64,000 bases of DNA, from positions 62,001 through 126,000 of the forward strand of contig NZ_JAJQVM010000008.1 of the NCBI RefSeq assembly GCF_021234875.1, given 5' to 3'. The stretch is from Marinibactrum halimedae. Lineage in GTDB: Bacteria; Pseudomonadota; Gammaproteobacteria; Pseudomonadales; Cellvibrionaceae. Numbering within the stretch: position 1 is the first letter of the stretch; each line of letters begins with the position of its first letter. This document shows positions 19,836 to 30,944 of this stretch, in pieces. The position numbers were made by a program, and so were the translations under genes. Under the pieces are notes generated by a model, which saw nothing but the letters and a program-made list of their open reading frames with translations, had not been told where the DNA came from and searched no databases.

Positions 19836-19869
19836 GTCGATTGTCCACTGACGTCGATTGTCCACTGAC
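19836..19869. repeat. Perfect tandem duplication, 17-bp unit
   Basis: GTCGATTGTCCACTGAC occurs twice head to tail with no mismatch, 22 bases after the sdhB stop. It has the look of a recent slippage duplication. Confidence 0.9.
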
Positions 19870-20673
19870 ATGGTTGGTGGATTATTCTGAGCGAATGTCA
19901 GCTATTGGGTATCGGATAACCCATGTGACAAAGCCTCGCCAGCGTTGTTTGAATTTCAAACAATTGTGCTCGCGGGGCTTAATTAGGTCTAAGGGTAGTG
20001 TTTTATCGTTCGTTTTGCGCATTAACGTGGGCGGTATGCTACACATTAATAAGCGTGTTAATTGAAATGACAATGATGATGGAAAACACGAAGAAATACA
20101 CAATAGCTGAGTGTTGCAGAGTAAACCGTTTTATGTGAAGTGTCGGGATCGTAACCGACTTTGCAGGCGATATTTTTTTGCCTCCAGATTTGTTTTTGTT
20201 CAGAATACTTATGGCTAGGAAGGCAGGTAATTGACCAAGATAGCCAAGCACGAAATCAGTAGTAAAAAGTTTAAGTAGTAGTAAATAAGCGTAGTGAATA
20301 AGCAGTAACCAAAAGTACAAGAAATAGAAAACATAAGGCACTTTGGTTGGTATGGTGGCCAAAGGGCAGAGACTGAGTGTGCACTTGCTAAAGAGTATAG
20401 AGCAAGCGTTCGAAAGCAGTAATTTTCACCATTTTATATTAAGTAGAATGCCGCAAATGAAATGATAGGCGGCTTCGTTAGTTGAGCAGCGGGGTGTGCC
20501 GAGATAATCGGCCTATCTGTATGGGTTAGGCGAGCTGAAACTGACGTCCTTATTATGAGCCGAGAAGTAGCAAGCTGCTAAAGCTGGTTTATTGTTAAGC
20601 TTAATAATAATCGCGTTGTGCATCAGTGCGAATTGCCAAGGTCGTTGAGCCTTTTTCTTCACATTGACCGAAC
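19870..20673. other. sdhB-sucA intergenic region
   Basis: Almost 1 kb separates sdhB from sucA, longer than usual. A hydrophobic 107-codon minus-strand frame (20039-20362) has no ribosome binding site and an A/T-driven composition; I do not call it. The region presumably contains a sucA promoter; TTGACC at 20664-20669 is a possible -35 but no well-spaced -10 follows. Confidence 0.45.
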
Positions 20674-20703
20674 TTTATATAAAGCCCATTTATGTAAAGT
20701 CCA
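20674..20703. repeat. Imperfect tandem repeat, 15-bp unit, upstream of sucA
   Basis: TTTATATAAAGCCCA (20674-20688) is followed by TTTATGTAAAGTCCA (20689-20703), 13 of 15 identical. Lying about 85-110 bp before sucA next to a -35-like TTGACC, it could be a duplicated regulator or promoter element. Confidence 0.7.
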
Positions 20704-20784
20704 TTAAAGAAGATTTGAGGTATCTGTCCGAGACATTTTTGCGCCTCTTGCAGGTAGTATTGCCCCATTAGAAGGTGGGCACAA

Positions 20785-23625
20785 ATGCAAGACAGCATAA
20801 TGGAATTACTTTGGAGAACTTCCCATATTTCGGGTGGTAATGCCGCCTATGTGGAAGAGCTTTATGACACATATCTACATGACCCACATGCCGTTCCTGA
20901 GCAGTGGAGAGAATACTTCGATAAGCTGCCAAGAGTAGAGGGCGTTACTGCTCAAGATACCCCTCATTCTGTTATTCGTAATCAGTTTGTTGAGCTGGGT
21001 AAGCAGCGTGTCCGTCGCTCGGCGGAATTAGGCTCTGGGCCTATTAATCTTGAGCATGAAAGAAAACAAATTAAAGTTGTACAGCTAATTAATTCTTACC
21101 GTTCACGTGGTCATAGAAAGGCTGCTCTTGATCCTCTCCAAATTAGTACAGATGACCCAATCCCAGATTTAGAATTGCATTACCATGGTTTGACCAAAGC
21201 GGATCTTGATACCGTTTTTCAAACGGGTGATCTTATGATCGGTATTGAAGAAGCGCCTCTGCGAGACATCATTGATGCGCTAGAGCAAACCTACTGTGAT
21301 GCTATTGGCGCAGAAATTACGCATATCAATGACGCCGCTGAGCGTATGTGGCTGTTGCAGCGTTTGGAAAGTGTTCGATCAAACCCGAAATACAGCTCCG
21401 ATGTTCAAGTCCGATTACTTGATCGCTTGACTGCGGCAGAAGGTCTTGAAAGACATTTGGATGCAAAATACCCCGGTACCAAGCGCTTTGGTTTAGAAGG
21501 GGGAGAAAGCTTCATTCCTCTACTCGATACCCTTATTAAGCGCGCAGGTGGTTACGGTGCCAAAGAAATCGTATTGGGTATGGCACACCGTGGTCGTCTT
21601 AATACTTTGGTCAATATTTTGGGTAAAAATCCGGCGGATTTATTCGATGAGTTTGAAGGTAAAAAACTCGTCGATACCTCTGGTGATGTGAAATATCACC
21701 AAGGTTTTTCCTCAAATGTAATGACCTCTGGCGGTGAGGTTCATTTGGCGATGGCCTTTAACCCATCCCACTTAGAGATTGTTTCTCCTGTGGTTGAAGG
21801 GTCTGTAAGAGCCCGTCAAGACCGCAGAGAAGACTCCAGCGGGGATTTGGTGGTGCCAATTTCCGTGCATGGTGATGCGGCGTTTGCAGGGCAAGGTGTC
21901 GTCTTCGAAACCTTCCAGATGTCACAAACTCGAGCTTATCGCAATGGCGGTACGGTTCATGTTGTCATCAATAATCAGGTGGGTTTCACCACCAGTGACC
22001 CTGAAGATGCGCGCTCTACGCATTATTGTACGGATGTGGCCAAGTTCGTTGAGGCGCCGGTTTTCCACGTTAATGGTGACGATCCAGAAGCGGTGATTTT
22101 TGTTGCGCAATTGGCGATGGATTACCGCTACGAATTTAAGAAAGACGTTGTCATTGATTTAGTGTGTTATCGCCGCCGTGGTCACAATGAAACGGATGAG
22201 CCTTCTTCAACCCAACCATTGATGTACCAAAAAATTCGAAGCCTAAGAACCACACGGACACTCTATGCCGATTTGTTGGTGCAGAAAGGCGTTTTGTCTC
22301 AGGTTCAAGCGGACACCATGTCAACGGACTATCGCGCAAAATTGGATAATGGCGAGTCAGTGGCGGATGGCTTAATTTCAGAGCCTGATTCGTCTTTGTT
22401 TGTGGATTGGACGCCGTTTCTTGGTCATGACTGGTACACACCAGGGGATACGCGTTTCCCAATGAAGCGCCTGCAAGAGCTGGCACACAAAATGTGTGAG
22501 ATTCCTGATGGCGTTCAAGTTCAGCGTCAGGTGGCAAAAATTTATGAAGACCGTCGTAAGATGGCAGCCGGTGCACTGCGCTTAAATTGGGGGATGGCAG
22601 AAACCCTAGCTTACGCGACCCTTTTGGATGACGGGTGCGCTGTGCGAATGACTGGGCAAGATGTGGGGCGCGGTACCTTCTCTCATCGCCATGCGGTTGT
22701 GCACGGTCAGAAAGACGGTGAGCGTTGCGTTCCGTTATCGAACATGAATTCAGAGCAACCGAGCTTTGATATTTATGATTCTTTCTTGTCCGAAGAGGCC
22801 GTACTGGCATTTGAATACGGTTATGCGACCACTCAGCCGAACAGTTTGGTGATTTGGGAGGCGCAATTCGGCGACTTTGCCAATGGTGCCCAAGTGGTTA
22901 TCGATCAATTTATTACCAGTGGTGAACATAAATGGGGCCGCTTGTGCGGGCTGACCATGTTGCTGCCTCATGGTTATGAAGGCCAGGGGCCAGAGCATTC
23001 ATCTGCTCGACTAGAGCGTTTTATGCAACTTTGTGCTGAACACAACATTCAAGTTTGCATTCCGACCACTCCGGCCCAAGTATTCCATATGTTACGCCGT
23101 CAGGTGGTTCGCCCGATGCGCCGACCACTGGTTGTGATGAGTCCGAAGTGGATTCTTCGACACCCTTTAGCGACGTCTTCGTTGGAAGAGTTGGCAGAAG
23201 GTTCATTTAAAAATGCGATTGGTGATGACGTCATTGATCGTGAAAAGGCCCGTCGTATCGTCATGTGCTCCGGTAAGGTTTACTACCATTTATTGGAAGC
23301 CCGAAACGAACGCGAGATTGATGATGTCGCTTTGGTGCGTATCGAGCAACTTTATCCTTTCCCAGAAGATGAGTTGGTGTCTGCGATGTCAGGCTATAGC
23401 AATATCGAAGATGTGGTTTGGTGTCAGGAAGAGCCGATGAACCAGGGGGCATGGTATAGCTGTCAGCACCGTATGCGCCGAGTCATCGACAGAATGCCTG
23501 GGGATCTAAACTTGAAATTTGCAGGTCGCGTGGCCTCGGCAGCCCCTGCTGCGGGGTATATGTCGACCCATGTGGATGAGCAAAACCGCTTGGTGGATGC
23601 AGCGTTAACGCTTGATAACGATTGA
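20785..23625 (+). CDS. sucA: 2-Oxoglutarate dehydrogenase E1 component
   Basis: Thiamine-diphosphate-dependent decarboxylase of the 2-oxoglutarate dehydrogenase complex. The N-terminal peripheral segment (GGNAAYVEELYDTYLHDPHAVP) is typical of SucA. The core shows GMAHRGRLNTL, HGDAAFAGQG, NNQVGFTT, CYRRRGHNETDEPSSTQP and QVVIDQFITSGEHKWGR. At 946 aa it is full length. AAGGTGGG lies before the ATG. First of the sucAB-lpd-sucCD series and dependent on the thiamine diphosphate made by the thi operon further along the window. Confidence 0.98.
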   Translation: MQDSIMELLWRTSHISGGNAAYVEELYDTYLHDPHAVPEQWREYFDKLPRVEGVTAQDTPHSVIRNQFVELGKQRVRRSAELGSGPINLEHERKQIKVVQLINSYRSRGHRKAALDPLQISTDDPIPDLELHYHGLTKADLDTVFQTGDLMIGIEEAPLRDIIDALEQTYCDAIGAEITHINDAAERMWLLQRLESVRSNPKYSSDVQVRLLDRLTAAEGLERHLDAKYPGTKRFGLEGGESFIPLLDTLIKRAGGYGAKEIVLGMAHRGRLNTLVNILGKNPADLFDEFEGKKLVDTSGDVKYHQGFSSNVMTSGGEVHLAMAFNPSHLEIVSPVVEGSVRARQDRREDSSGDLVVPISVHGDAAFAGQGVVFETFQMSQTRAYRNGGTVHVVINNQVGFTTSDPEDARSTHYCTDVAKFVEAPVFHVNGDDPEAVIFVAQLAMDYRYEFKKDVVIDLVCYRRRGHNETDEPSSTQPLMYQKIRSLRTTRTLYADLLVQKGVLSQVQADTMSTDYRAKLDNGESVADGLISEPDSSLFVDWTPFLGHDWYTPGDTRFPMKRLQELAHKMCEIPDGVQVQRQVAKIYEDRRKMAAGALRLNWGMAETLAYATLLDDGCAVRMTGQDVGRGTFSHRHAVVHGQKDGERCVPLSNMNSEQPSFDIYDSFLSEEAVLAFEYGYATTQPNSLVIWEAQFGDFANGAQVVIDQFITSGEHKWGRLCGLTMLLPHGYEGQGPEHSSARLERFMQLCAEHNIQVCIPTTPAQVFHMLRRQVVRPMRRPLVVMSPKWILRHPLATSSLEELAEGSFKNAIGDDVIDREKARRIVMCSGKVYYHLLEARNEREIDDVALVRIEQLYPFPEDELVSAMSGYSNIEDVVWCQEEPMNQGAWYSCQHRMRRVIDRMPGDLNLKFAGRVASAAPAAGYMSTHVDEQNRLVDAALTLDND

Positions 23626-23756
23626 TTCATCAACTTCGCGAATAATATTGGCTTCGCAAGCCCTTAATCATTGCGCAGTCCCAGCGCTGCGCCACCAAAA
23701 TAAGACAACACCGCTACTACAGTTTGAAGCGTGACGCTGAAGGAAGATAAAACACA

Positions 23757-25274
23757 ATGACTACTGAAATTAAAGCGCCAACTTTTCCAGAATCCGTTCA
23801 GGATGGTGTGATTGCCACATGGCACAAAAAACCCGGTGAAGCCGTCAGTCGCGATGAGCTACTGGTAGATATTGAGACCGACAAAGTTGTTTTAGAGGTC
23901 GTTGCTCCAGCGGATGGCGTATTGGGTGAAGTGTTGAAAGCCGAAGGAGATACCGTACTAAGCAATGAAGTCATTGCTTATGTTCAGCCTGGTGAAGGTG
24001 TCAGTAATGGTGCTCCAGTCGTGGCTGCTGCACCACAAACCGCAGCCGTTTCAGCAGAGGTCACTGATATTAAAGCACCGACCTTCCCTGAGTCGGTGCA
24101 AGATGGTGTTGTCGCTACATGGCATAAAGCGGAAGGCGAAGCGGTGTCACGTGATGAATTGTTGGTGGATATCGAAACTGACAAAGTGGTGCTCGAAGTG
24201 GTTGCGCCAACCGATGGGGTCTTGTCAAAAGTCATGGCAGCGGAAGGTGAGACCATCGCCAGTAATCAAGTGATTGGTCAGATCGGTGGTGGTGCAGCAA
24301 CGGTTTCGGCGCCTGCTGCAGAATCTGCTCCAGTGGCAAATGCAAGCGGTGAAGCCGCACCAGCAAGCCCAGCGGCGCGTAAATTGGCAGAAGAAAAAGG
24401 AGTGGACCTTTCTTCCATCGCTGGTACAGGAAAAGATGGCCGCATTACTAAAGAAGATGTTGTGAATGCTGCTGCCGCTCCGAAACCCGCCGCTTCAACT
24501 GCGGCTGAATCAAAAGCGCCGGCCGCGCCTGCCGTTAAAGCACCAACGGTAGAATTGCCAGGCTCTGGTGATCGTATCGAAAAACGTGTACCGATGACCC
24601 GCTTGCGTAAGCGCATCGCCGAGCGTTTATTGAATGCCACGTCCAACACGGCCATGTTGACCACCTTTAACGAAGTCAACATGAAGCCATTGATGGATTT
24701 GCGTAAGCAATACAAAGATACCTTTGAGAAAACCCATGACGGCGCGCGTTTGGGCTTTATGGGTATGTTCACCAAGGCAGCCTGTGAAGCGTTGAAGCGT
24801 TTTCCTCAAGTCAATGCGTCTATTGATGGTGATGACATTGTTTATCATGGTTATCAAGATGTGGGCGTGGCCGTTTCTACACCAAATGGTTTAGTTGTAC
24901 CGGTTCTGCGTGATGTGGATGACATGAATATTGCGCAAATTGAGTCAGGTATTCGTGACTACGGCTTGCGCGCTCGCGACGGCAAATTGGGTATCGAAGA
25001 AATGACCGGCGGAACCTTCACCATTACTAATGGTGGTGTTTTTGGTTCGCTGCTGTCTACTCCTATTCTTAACCCACCTCAGTCTGCCATTTTGGGTATG
25101 CATAAAATCCAAGATCGCCCCATGGCGGTTGATGGCAAGGTGGAAATTTTGCCAATGATGTACTTAGCACTGTCTTATGATCACCGTATTTTAGATGGTA
25201 AAGATGCCGTTCAATTCTTGGTGGCCATTAAAGAAATGATCGAGGACCCTGCACGAATCCTATTACAAGTATAA
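23757..25274 (+). CDS. sucB: Dihydrolipoyl succinyltransferase (E2) with two lipoyl domains
   Basis: E2 core of the 2-oxoglutarate dehydrogenase complex. Two lipoyl domains are visible, with lipoylated K43 and K143 in the same [11 protein letters not shown] motif exactly 100 residues apart. A peripheral-subunit-binding domain follows (about 203-236, [13 protein letters not shown]... [11 protein letters not shown]), then the catalytic domain ending with H476-D480-G481. A typical SucB has a single lipoyl domain and about 400 aa; this one is 505 aa because of the internal duplication. Ala/Pro-rich linkers separate the domains. The E2p alternative (aceF) is unlikely given the sucA-lpd-sucCD context. 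Confidence 0.96.
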   Translation: MTTEIKAPTFPESVQDGVIATWHKKPGEAVSRDELLVDIETDKVVLEVVAPADGVLGEVLKAEGDTVLSNEVIAYVQPGEGVSNGAPVVAAAPQTAAVSAEVTDIKAPTFPESVQDGVVATWHKAEGEAVSRDELLVDIETDKVVLEVVAPTDGVLSKVMAAEGETIASNQVIGQIGGGAATVSAPAAESAPVANASGEAAPASPAARKLAEEKGVDLSSIAGTGKDGRITKEDVVNAAAAPKPAASTAAESKAPAAPAVKAPTVELPGSGDRIEKRVPMTRLRKRIAERLLNATSNTAMLTTFNEVNMKPLMDLRKQYKDTFEKTHDGARLGFMGMFTKAACEALKRFPQVNASIDGDDIVYHGYQDVGVAVSTPNGLVVPVLRDVDDMNIAQIESGIRDYGLRARDGKLGIEEMTGGTFTITNGGVFGSLLSTPILNPPQSAILGMHKIQDRPMAVDGKVEILPMMYLALSYDHRILDGKDAVQFLVAIKEMIEDPARILLQV

Positions 25275-25387
25275 GCAGGCCTAACGCGAAGTCGTGGTTG
25301 TGTGGCGTTTTTGTAGTGAGGCTTTGTCGTCATAAAAACGTTACGGCTACGACACATACTGGGGTTTTATTTAGATTTTGGGGATAA

Positions 25388-26836
<1,449 letters not shown>

Positions 26837-26843
26837 AAATGCG

Positions 26844-26858
26844 TCGAACTCTGTTCGA
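26844..26858. repeat. Small inverted repeat between lpd and sucC
   Basis: TCGAAC, TCT, GTTCGA forms a 6-bp hairpin right after the lpd stop, in a 249-bp gap before sucC. It may attenuate or process the transcript between lpd and sucC; there is no T run, so it is not a classical terminator. Confidence 0.4.
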
Positions 26859-27085
26859 TTGCGCTAAGGTCTTAACTAAGTAAAGCAATAGCACGAAGTA
26901 AAGCTGTAGTGTGTCGAACAGAACCGCTGGTAAAAGCAGTATTGGCATTTACCGGCATGCAGTGGGGGTAGGGCAATCAAAAGCTGTCCTACTAAGGTTA
27001 ATTGAGTGTCTTTTCGGCTTTTCGTTGTACTCAAAAAGTGCGAACGACCGCAATAAGTAAAGACGCGAAGTAACGGATAAATATC

Positions 27086-28252
27086 ATGAACTTGCACGAG
27101 TATCAGGCAAAACAACTGTTTGCCGAATACGGTTTGCCGGTCTCTAAGGGTGTCGCTGCTGAGACCCCCGCTGAGGCCGTTGCTGCTGCCGATTTAATTG
27201 GTGGCGATATGTGGGTTGTTAAGGCCCAAGTACACGCTGGTGGCCGTGGTAAGGCTGGCGGCGTAAAACTGGTTAAGACCAAAGCGGAAATTGAAGAATT
27301 TTCCAAAAAGTGGCTGGGTAACAACCTGGTCACTTACCAAACAGATGAAAACGGTCAGCCAGTTAGCCGTATTTTGGTAGAAGCTTGTACCGATATCGCG
27401 CAAGAGCTGTACTTGGGCGCCGTCGTTGATCGTTCCACCCGTAAAATCGTTTTCATGGCCTCTACTGAAGGCGGTGTAGAAATCGAGAAGGTGGCGGAAG
27501 AGACGCCTGAGAAAATCTTGAAAGCGACCATTGACCCGCTTACGGGTGCACAACCTTACCAAGCCCGTGATTTGGCATTCAAATTGGGCTTGAACAGTGC
27601 TCAAGTAAAGCAGTTCACCAAAATCTTCTTGGGCTTGGCGCAAATGTTCCAAGACAAGGATTTTGCCTTGCTTGAAATCAACCCGTTAGTGATTACGGAA
27701 GAAGGCAACCTTCACTGTTTGGATGGCAAAATTAACATCGACAGTAATGCGTTGTACCGTCAACCAGCCATTAAAGAAATGCACGATCCTTCACAGGAAG
27801 ACGAGCGTGAAGCCCATGCTGCAAAGTGGGAGCTTAACTACGTTGCACTAGATGGCAATATCGGGTGCATGGTAAACGGTGCGGGCCTTGCGATGGGCAC
27901 CATGGACATCGTTAAGCTGCACGGTGGTCAACCTGCGAACTTCCTAGACGTTGGCGGTGGTGCAACCAAAGAGCGTGTGGTTGAAGCATTTAAAATCATC
28001 CTTTCTGACGAAAATGTTGAAGCCGTATTGATCAACATCTTCGGTGGTATTGTCCGTTGTGACTTGATTGCAGAAGGTGTTATCGGTGCAGTCGAAGAGG
28101 TGGGTGTTAAGGTGCCGGTTGTTGTGCGTTTAGAAGGTAATAACGCAGAGCTTGGTGCGAAGGTATTGGCCGAAAGCGGTTTGAATATCATTGCAGCAAC
28201 CAGCCTGACCGATGCTGCACAGCAAGTGGTTAAAGCGGCGGAGGGTAAATAA
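27086..28252 (+). CDS. sucC: Succinyl-CoA synthetase beta subunit (ADP-forming)
   Basis: Makes succinate and ATP (or GTP) from succinyl-CoA together with SucD. The N-terminus [19 protein letters not shown] begins an ATP-grasp fold; [17 protein letters not shown] and [11 protein letters not shown] are ATP/Mg-binding signatures and [11 protein letters not shown] the C-terminal Rossmann-like region. 388 aa is standard. Its TAA abuts the sucD ATG with no spacer, so the two subunits are coupled. Confidence 0.98.
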   Translation: MNLHEYQAKQLFAEYGLPVSKGVAAETPAEAVAAADLIGGDMWVVKAQVHAGGRGKAGGVKLVKTKAEIEEFSKKWLGNNLVTYQTDENGQPVSRILVEACTDIAQELYLGAVVDRSTRKIVFMASTEGGVEIEKVAEETPEKILKATIDPLTGAQPYQARDLAFKLGLNSAQVKQFTKIFLGLAQMFQDKDFALLEINPLVITEEGNLHCLDGKINIDSNALYRQPAIKEMHDPSQEDEREAHAAKWELNYVALDGNIGCMVNGAGLAMGTMDIVKLHGGQPANFLDVGGGATKERVVEAFKIILSDENVEAVLINIFGGIVRCDLIAEGVIGAVEEVGVKVPVVVRLEGNNAELGAKVLAESGLNIIAATSLTDAAQQVVKAAEGK

Positions 28253-29125
28253 ATGAGTGTATTAATCAACAAAGACACTAAAGTCATCTGCCAGGGCTTC
28301 ACCGGTTCTCAGGGTACGTTCCATTCGGAGCAAGCCATTGCGTACGGTACCAAAATGGTGGGCGGTGTCACGCCAGGTAAAGGCGGTCAAACTCACTTGG
28401 GTTTGCCGGTTTTCAATACGGTTGCTGAAGCTGTTGAAACGACTGGTGCGGAAGCTTCTGTTATCTACGTACCTGCGCCTTTCTGTAAAGATTCTATTTT
28501 AGAAGCAGCAAACGGCGGTATTAAACTGATCGTTTGTATCACTGAAGGTATTCCAACGCTTGATATGTTGGACGCCAAAGTAAAATGTGATGAGTTGGGC
28601 GTTCGTCTAATTGGCCCTAACTGTCCAGGTGTAATTACTCCGGGTGAATGTAAAATTGGTATCATGCCAGGTCACATTCACTTACCTGGTAAAGTGGGTA
28701 TCGTTTCTCGCTCTGGTACTCTGACCTATGAAGCGGTTAAGCAAACCACTGATTTCGGTTTTGGCCAGTCTACTTGTGTTGGTATTGGTGGTGATCCAAT
28801 TCCGGGTTCTAACTTCATCGATATCTTGGGCATGTTCCAAGACGATCCACAGACTGAAGCCATCGTGATGATTGGTGAAATCGGTGGTACGGCAGAAGAA
28901 GAAGCTGCAGCTTACATTAAAGCTAATGTCACCAAGCCAGTGGTTTCTTACATCGCGGGTGTGACTGCCCCTCCTGGAAAGCGTATGGGTCATGCCGGCG
29001 CGATTATATCAGGTGGTAAAGGAACAGCTGATGAAAAATTTGCTGCACTTGAAGATGCGGGTGTTAAAACCGTACGCAGTCTTGCAGATATTGGTGCAGC
29101 ATTGAAAGAACTAACAGGTTGGTAA
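28253..29125 (+). CDS. sucD: Succinyl-CoA synthetase alpha subunit
   Basis: Contains the CoA-binding N-terminal fold ([19 protein letters not shown]) and the phosphohistidine loop [17 protein letters not shown]. The 290-aa length is standard. Starting immediately after the sucC stop and followed by a strong terminator, it closes the TCA gene block. Confidence 0.98.
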   Translation: MSVLINKDTKVICQGFTGSQGTFHSEQAIAYGTKMVGGVTPGKGGQTHLGLPVFNTVAEAVETTGAEASVIYVPAPFCKDSILEAANGGIKLIVCITEGIPTLDMLDAKVKCDELGVRLIGPNCPGVITPGECKIGIMPGHIHLPGKVGIVSRSGTLTYEAVKQTTDFGFGQSTCVGIGGDPIPGSNFIDILGMFQDDPQTEAIVMIGEIGGTAEEEAAAYIKANVTKPVVSYIAGVTAPPGKRMGHAGAIISGGKGTADEKFAALEDAGVKTVRSLADIGAALKELTGW

Positions 29126-29143
29126 TTTTCTATCATCGTGTTG

Positions 29144-29170
29144 AAAAAAGCGGCTTTGGCCGCTTTTTTT
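29144..29170. terminator. Terminator of the suc operon, symmetrical
   Basis: AAAAAAGCGGC (29144-29154), loop TTTG, GCCGCTTTTTT (29159-29169) plus one more T. The A run on the left makes it usable also by the convergent lipoprotein gene ending at 29218. Confidence 0.93.
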
Positions 29171-29217
29171 ATATTCGAACTTTGATGAGCAAACTGTTTT
29201 GATTCAATCATCCCTTG

Positions 29218-29838
29218 TTAAGTCAACTCAGTTTCAAGCTCCGATAATTTCAACATATCCAAAGCTAACTCTCGTAAGCATCCAGAGGAGGGTTGCCATA
29301 AGTCAACAACGTGATAACGAGCTTGCTTTTTCCCTTCAAAAATCCATTGTGACCCGCCTGCACCCATTTGATCTTTCTTAGTGGGTTGTTGCCAAAAGCG
29401 GCATTCCTTTTCAAATTTATTGAGTAAACGGTCGCCAACTTCTGTGGGTACGGGTGCACTCTTATAGTCAATAATCTTTCCAGGCTCAAAGCCGCCATCA
29501 CCATCGGTTTTTTTTCCGAGAATTTCATAATGGCCATCTTCACTGCGGGTTAACCTCAATGTAACCGGGGTTTGGGAGTTGGCCAACCAAGTGAAACGTA
29601 CCACCTGGCTTTCTGAATATTGAGGAAGTGGTTTTTCATTCATACTTCTCAAATGGCCGGAATACCAGCGTGAGACAAAATTATCGAGTTCAGACTCAGG
29701 AGAAAACTGCGCGCTAGGGAAGTAATTGACTTCTGTTGTTGCGCAGGAAACTAAACTCAATAAAGTGATACTCAGTAAAACAATACCTCCTTTTATAGGC
29801 CGAATGAATAAACCGCAAAAAGTATAAAACGACGTCAT
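29218..29838 (-). CDS. Small lipoprotein of unknown function
   Basis: I do not recognise a family. The 206-aa product has a basic start, a hydrophobic segment and LVSC (lipobox), predicting an outer-membrane lipoprotein. The mature part is hydrophilic, with Trp/Arg-rich beta-like segments (VVRFTWLANSQTPVTLRLTRS) and two further cysteines. GGGAGG before the ATG supports the start. It converges with sucD and diverges from the chalcone-isomerase-like gene. Confidence 0.65.
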   Translation of the reverse strand: MTSFYTFCGLFIRPIKGGIVLLSITLLSLVSCATTEVNYFPSAQFSPESELDNFVSRWYSGHLRSMNEKPLPQYSESQVVRFTWLANSQTPVTLRLTRSEDGHYEILGKKTDGDGGFEPGKIIDYKSAPVPTEVGDRLLNKFEKECRFWQQPTKKDQMGAGGSQWIFEGKKQARYHVVDLWQPSSGCLRELALDMLKLSELETELT

Positions 29839-30286
29839 TGAATGTCCTCCCCATTGAGGTGCAATAGTGGTTTTGGATTTTGCGATAGTGCTTGGCGTCC
29901 AGTCAGTTGAACTTATTAGTTGACTAAATGGACAATATTTGTGTGATTTTTGTTATATTGGAGGAAAAGTTAATCGAAATTCTCATAAGTTAATGAAGAC
30001 TGCTTCGCATTTATTTTTATATGTTGTGCCATAAAAGCATTAGGCGACGCCATCCAGTGATGTATGTCACGGTGAAGCACTTTAATTCGATAAGAAAAAA
30101 AGAGCATTAATACTGACTATTAAGTCATTGATTGATGAGGTGAGTTATCGCATTGGGTGGAATTGATGCTGTACTAACCTATAAAGAGACATTACCCTTG
30201 AGTGGCTTACTCAGAGGTTGGAATAGGTTTTTCATTTTCTGTGTGGCACCGATTAACAATAAATCTAAACTCGGGAAGAGGTATCT
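29839..30286. other. Divergent promoter region with a CRP-like site
   Basis: This 448-bp spacer serves two divergent genes. I see no gene in it. Its one notable element is GTGA-TGTATG-TCAC at 30057-30070. Confidence 0.45.
30057..30070. promoter_or_regulatory. Possible CRP/Vfr-type binding site
   Basis: GTGA, six bases, TCAC matches the inner core of the CRP consensus TGTGA-N6-TCACA, though the outer T and A positions differ. It lies about 220 bp from either divergent start codon. Prediction by sequence resemblance only. Confidence 0.3.
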
Positions 30287-30871
30287 ATGAGAGTGATTGG
30301 TAAACGCTCTGTCGTTCATGCGATGTTGTTGTCTTTTATGGCCATGTGGGCTGTGGCCCCTGCGATGGCTGAAAAAATAGCCGGTGTTGACATTGCCCCC
30401 AGCTATGCACTTAATAATGCTCAATTGGTGCTCAATGGCGCCGGCATTCGGAAAAAGCTCTTTTTAAAGTTGTACGTCGGCAGTCTTTATTTACCCGAGC
30501 GTATGGACAATGCCGATAAGGTTGTGAGAGCTGATGGATTAGCGTCCATGCAATTAACCATCACCTCTGGAATGATTTCCAGTGATGCAATGAAAGACGC
30601 GATTACGGACGGTTTTGAAAAGTCATTGAAAGGCAATACTCAAGCTTTGGCCACTGAGATTGAAACCTTAATGAAGGTTTTTTCCAGTGAGATTAAAGAA
30701 GGGGATCAAATCGTCTTTAACTATACACCGAATGTGGGAACGGTCGTTTCTAAAAATGGCACGGAACAGGCAACCATTAAAGGGTTGGCTTTTAAGCAAG
30801 CGTTATGGGGTATTTGGTTAGGCCAAGAGCCGGCAGATGAAAAGTTAAAGAAGGCGTTACTGGGTTTATAG
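30287..30871 (+). CDS. Exported chalcone isomerase-like protein
   Basis: A 194-aa protein with a signal peptide (cleavage after PAMA, about residue 28). The mature part shows the pattern of the bacterial chalcone-isomerase-like family: GVDIAPSYALNNAQLVLNGAGIRKKLFLKLYVGSLYLP and a C-terminal KGLAFKQALWGIWLGQEPAD. Bacterial members are periplasmic and lack a demonstrated flavonoid role; fatty-acid or small-ligand binding is a common guess. GGGAAGAGG precedes the ATG. A terminator follows. Confidence 0.85.
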   Translation: MRVIGKRSVVHAMLLSFMAMWAVAPAMAEKIAGVDIAPSYALNNAQLVLNGAGIRKKLFLKLYVGSLYLPERMDNADKVVRADGLASMQLTITSGMISSDAMKDAITDGFEKSLKGNTQALATEIETLMKVFSSEIKEGDQIVFNYTPNVGTVVSKNGTEQATIKGLAFKQALWGIWLGQEPADEKLKKALLGL

Positions 30872-30910
30872 AAAAAATTGCTATTGCTCATGCTAACATA
30901 GTAAAAATCG

Positions 30911-30932
30911 AAAGGGGCGATGCCCCTTTTTT
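30911..30932 (+). terminator. Rho-independent terminator of the chalcone isomerase-like gene
   Basis: AAAGGGGC (30911-30918), loop GAT, GCCCCTTT (30922-30929) with T to 30932. The AraC gene starts only about a dozen bases beyond. Confidence 0.9.
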
Positions 30933-30944
30933 CATGCCTTCAAA

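Noticed and set aside
20039-20362. Hydrophobic 107-codon minus-strand frame between sdhB and sucA
   Set aside because: No ribosome binding site; hydrophobicity follows from A/T-rich DNA; no family recognised.
23757-25274. Pyruvate dehydrogenase E2 (aceF) because of two lipoyl domains
   Set aside because: Position between sucA and lpd-sucCD and the catalytic domain sequence point to the succinyltransferase.
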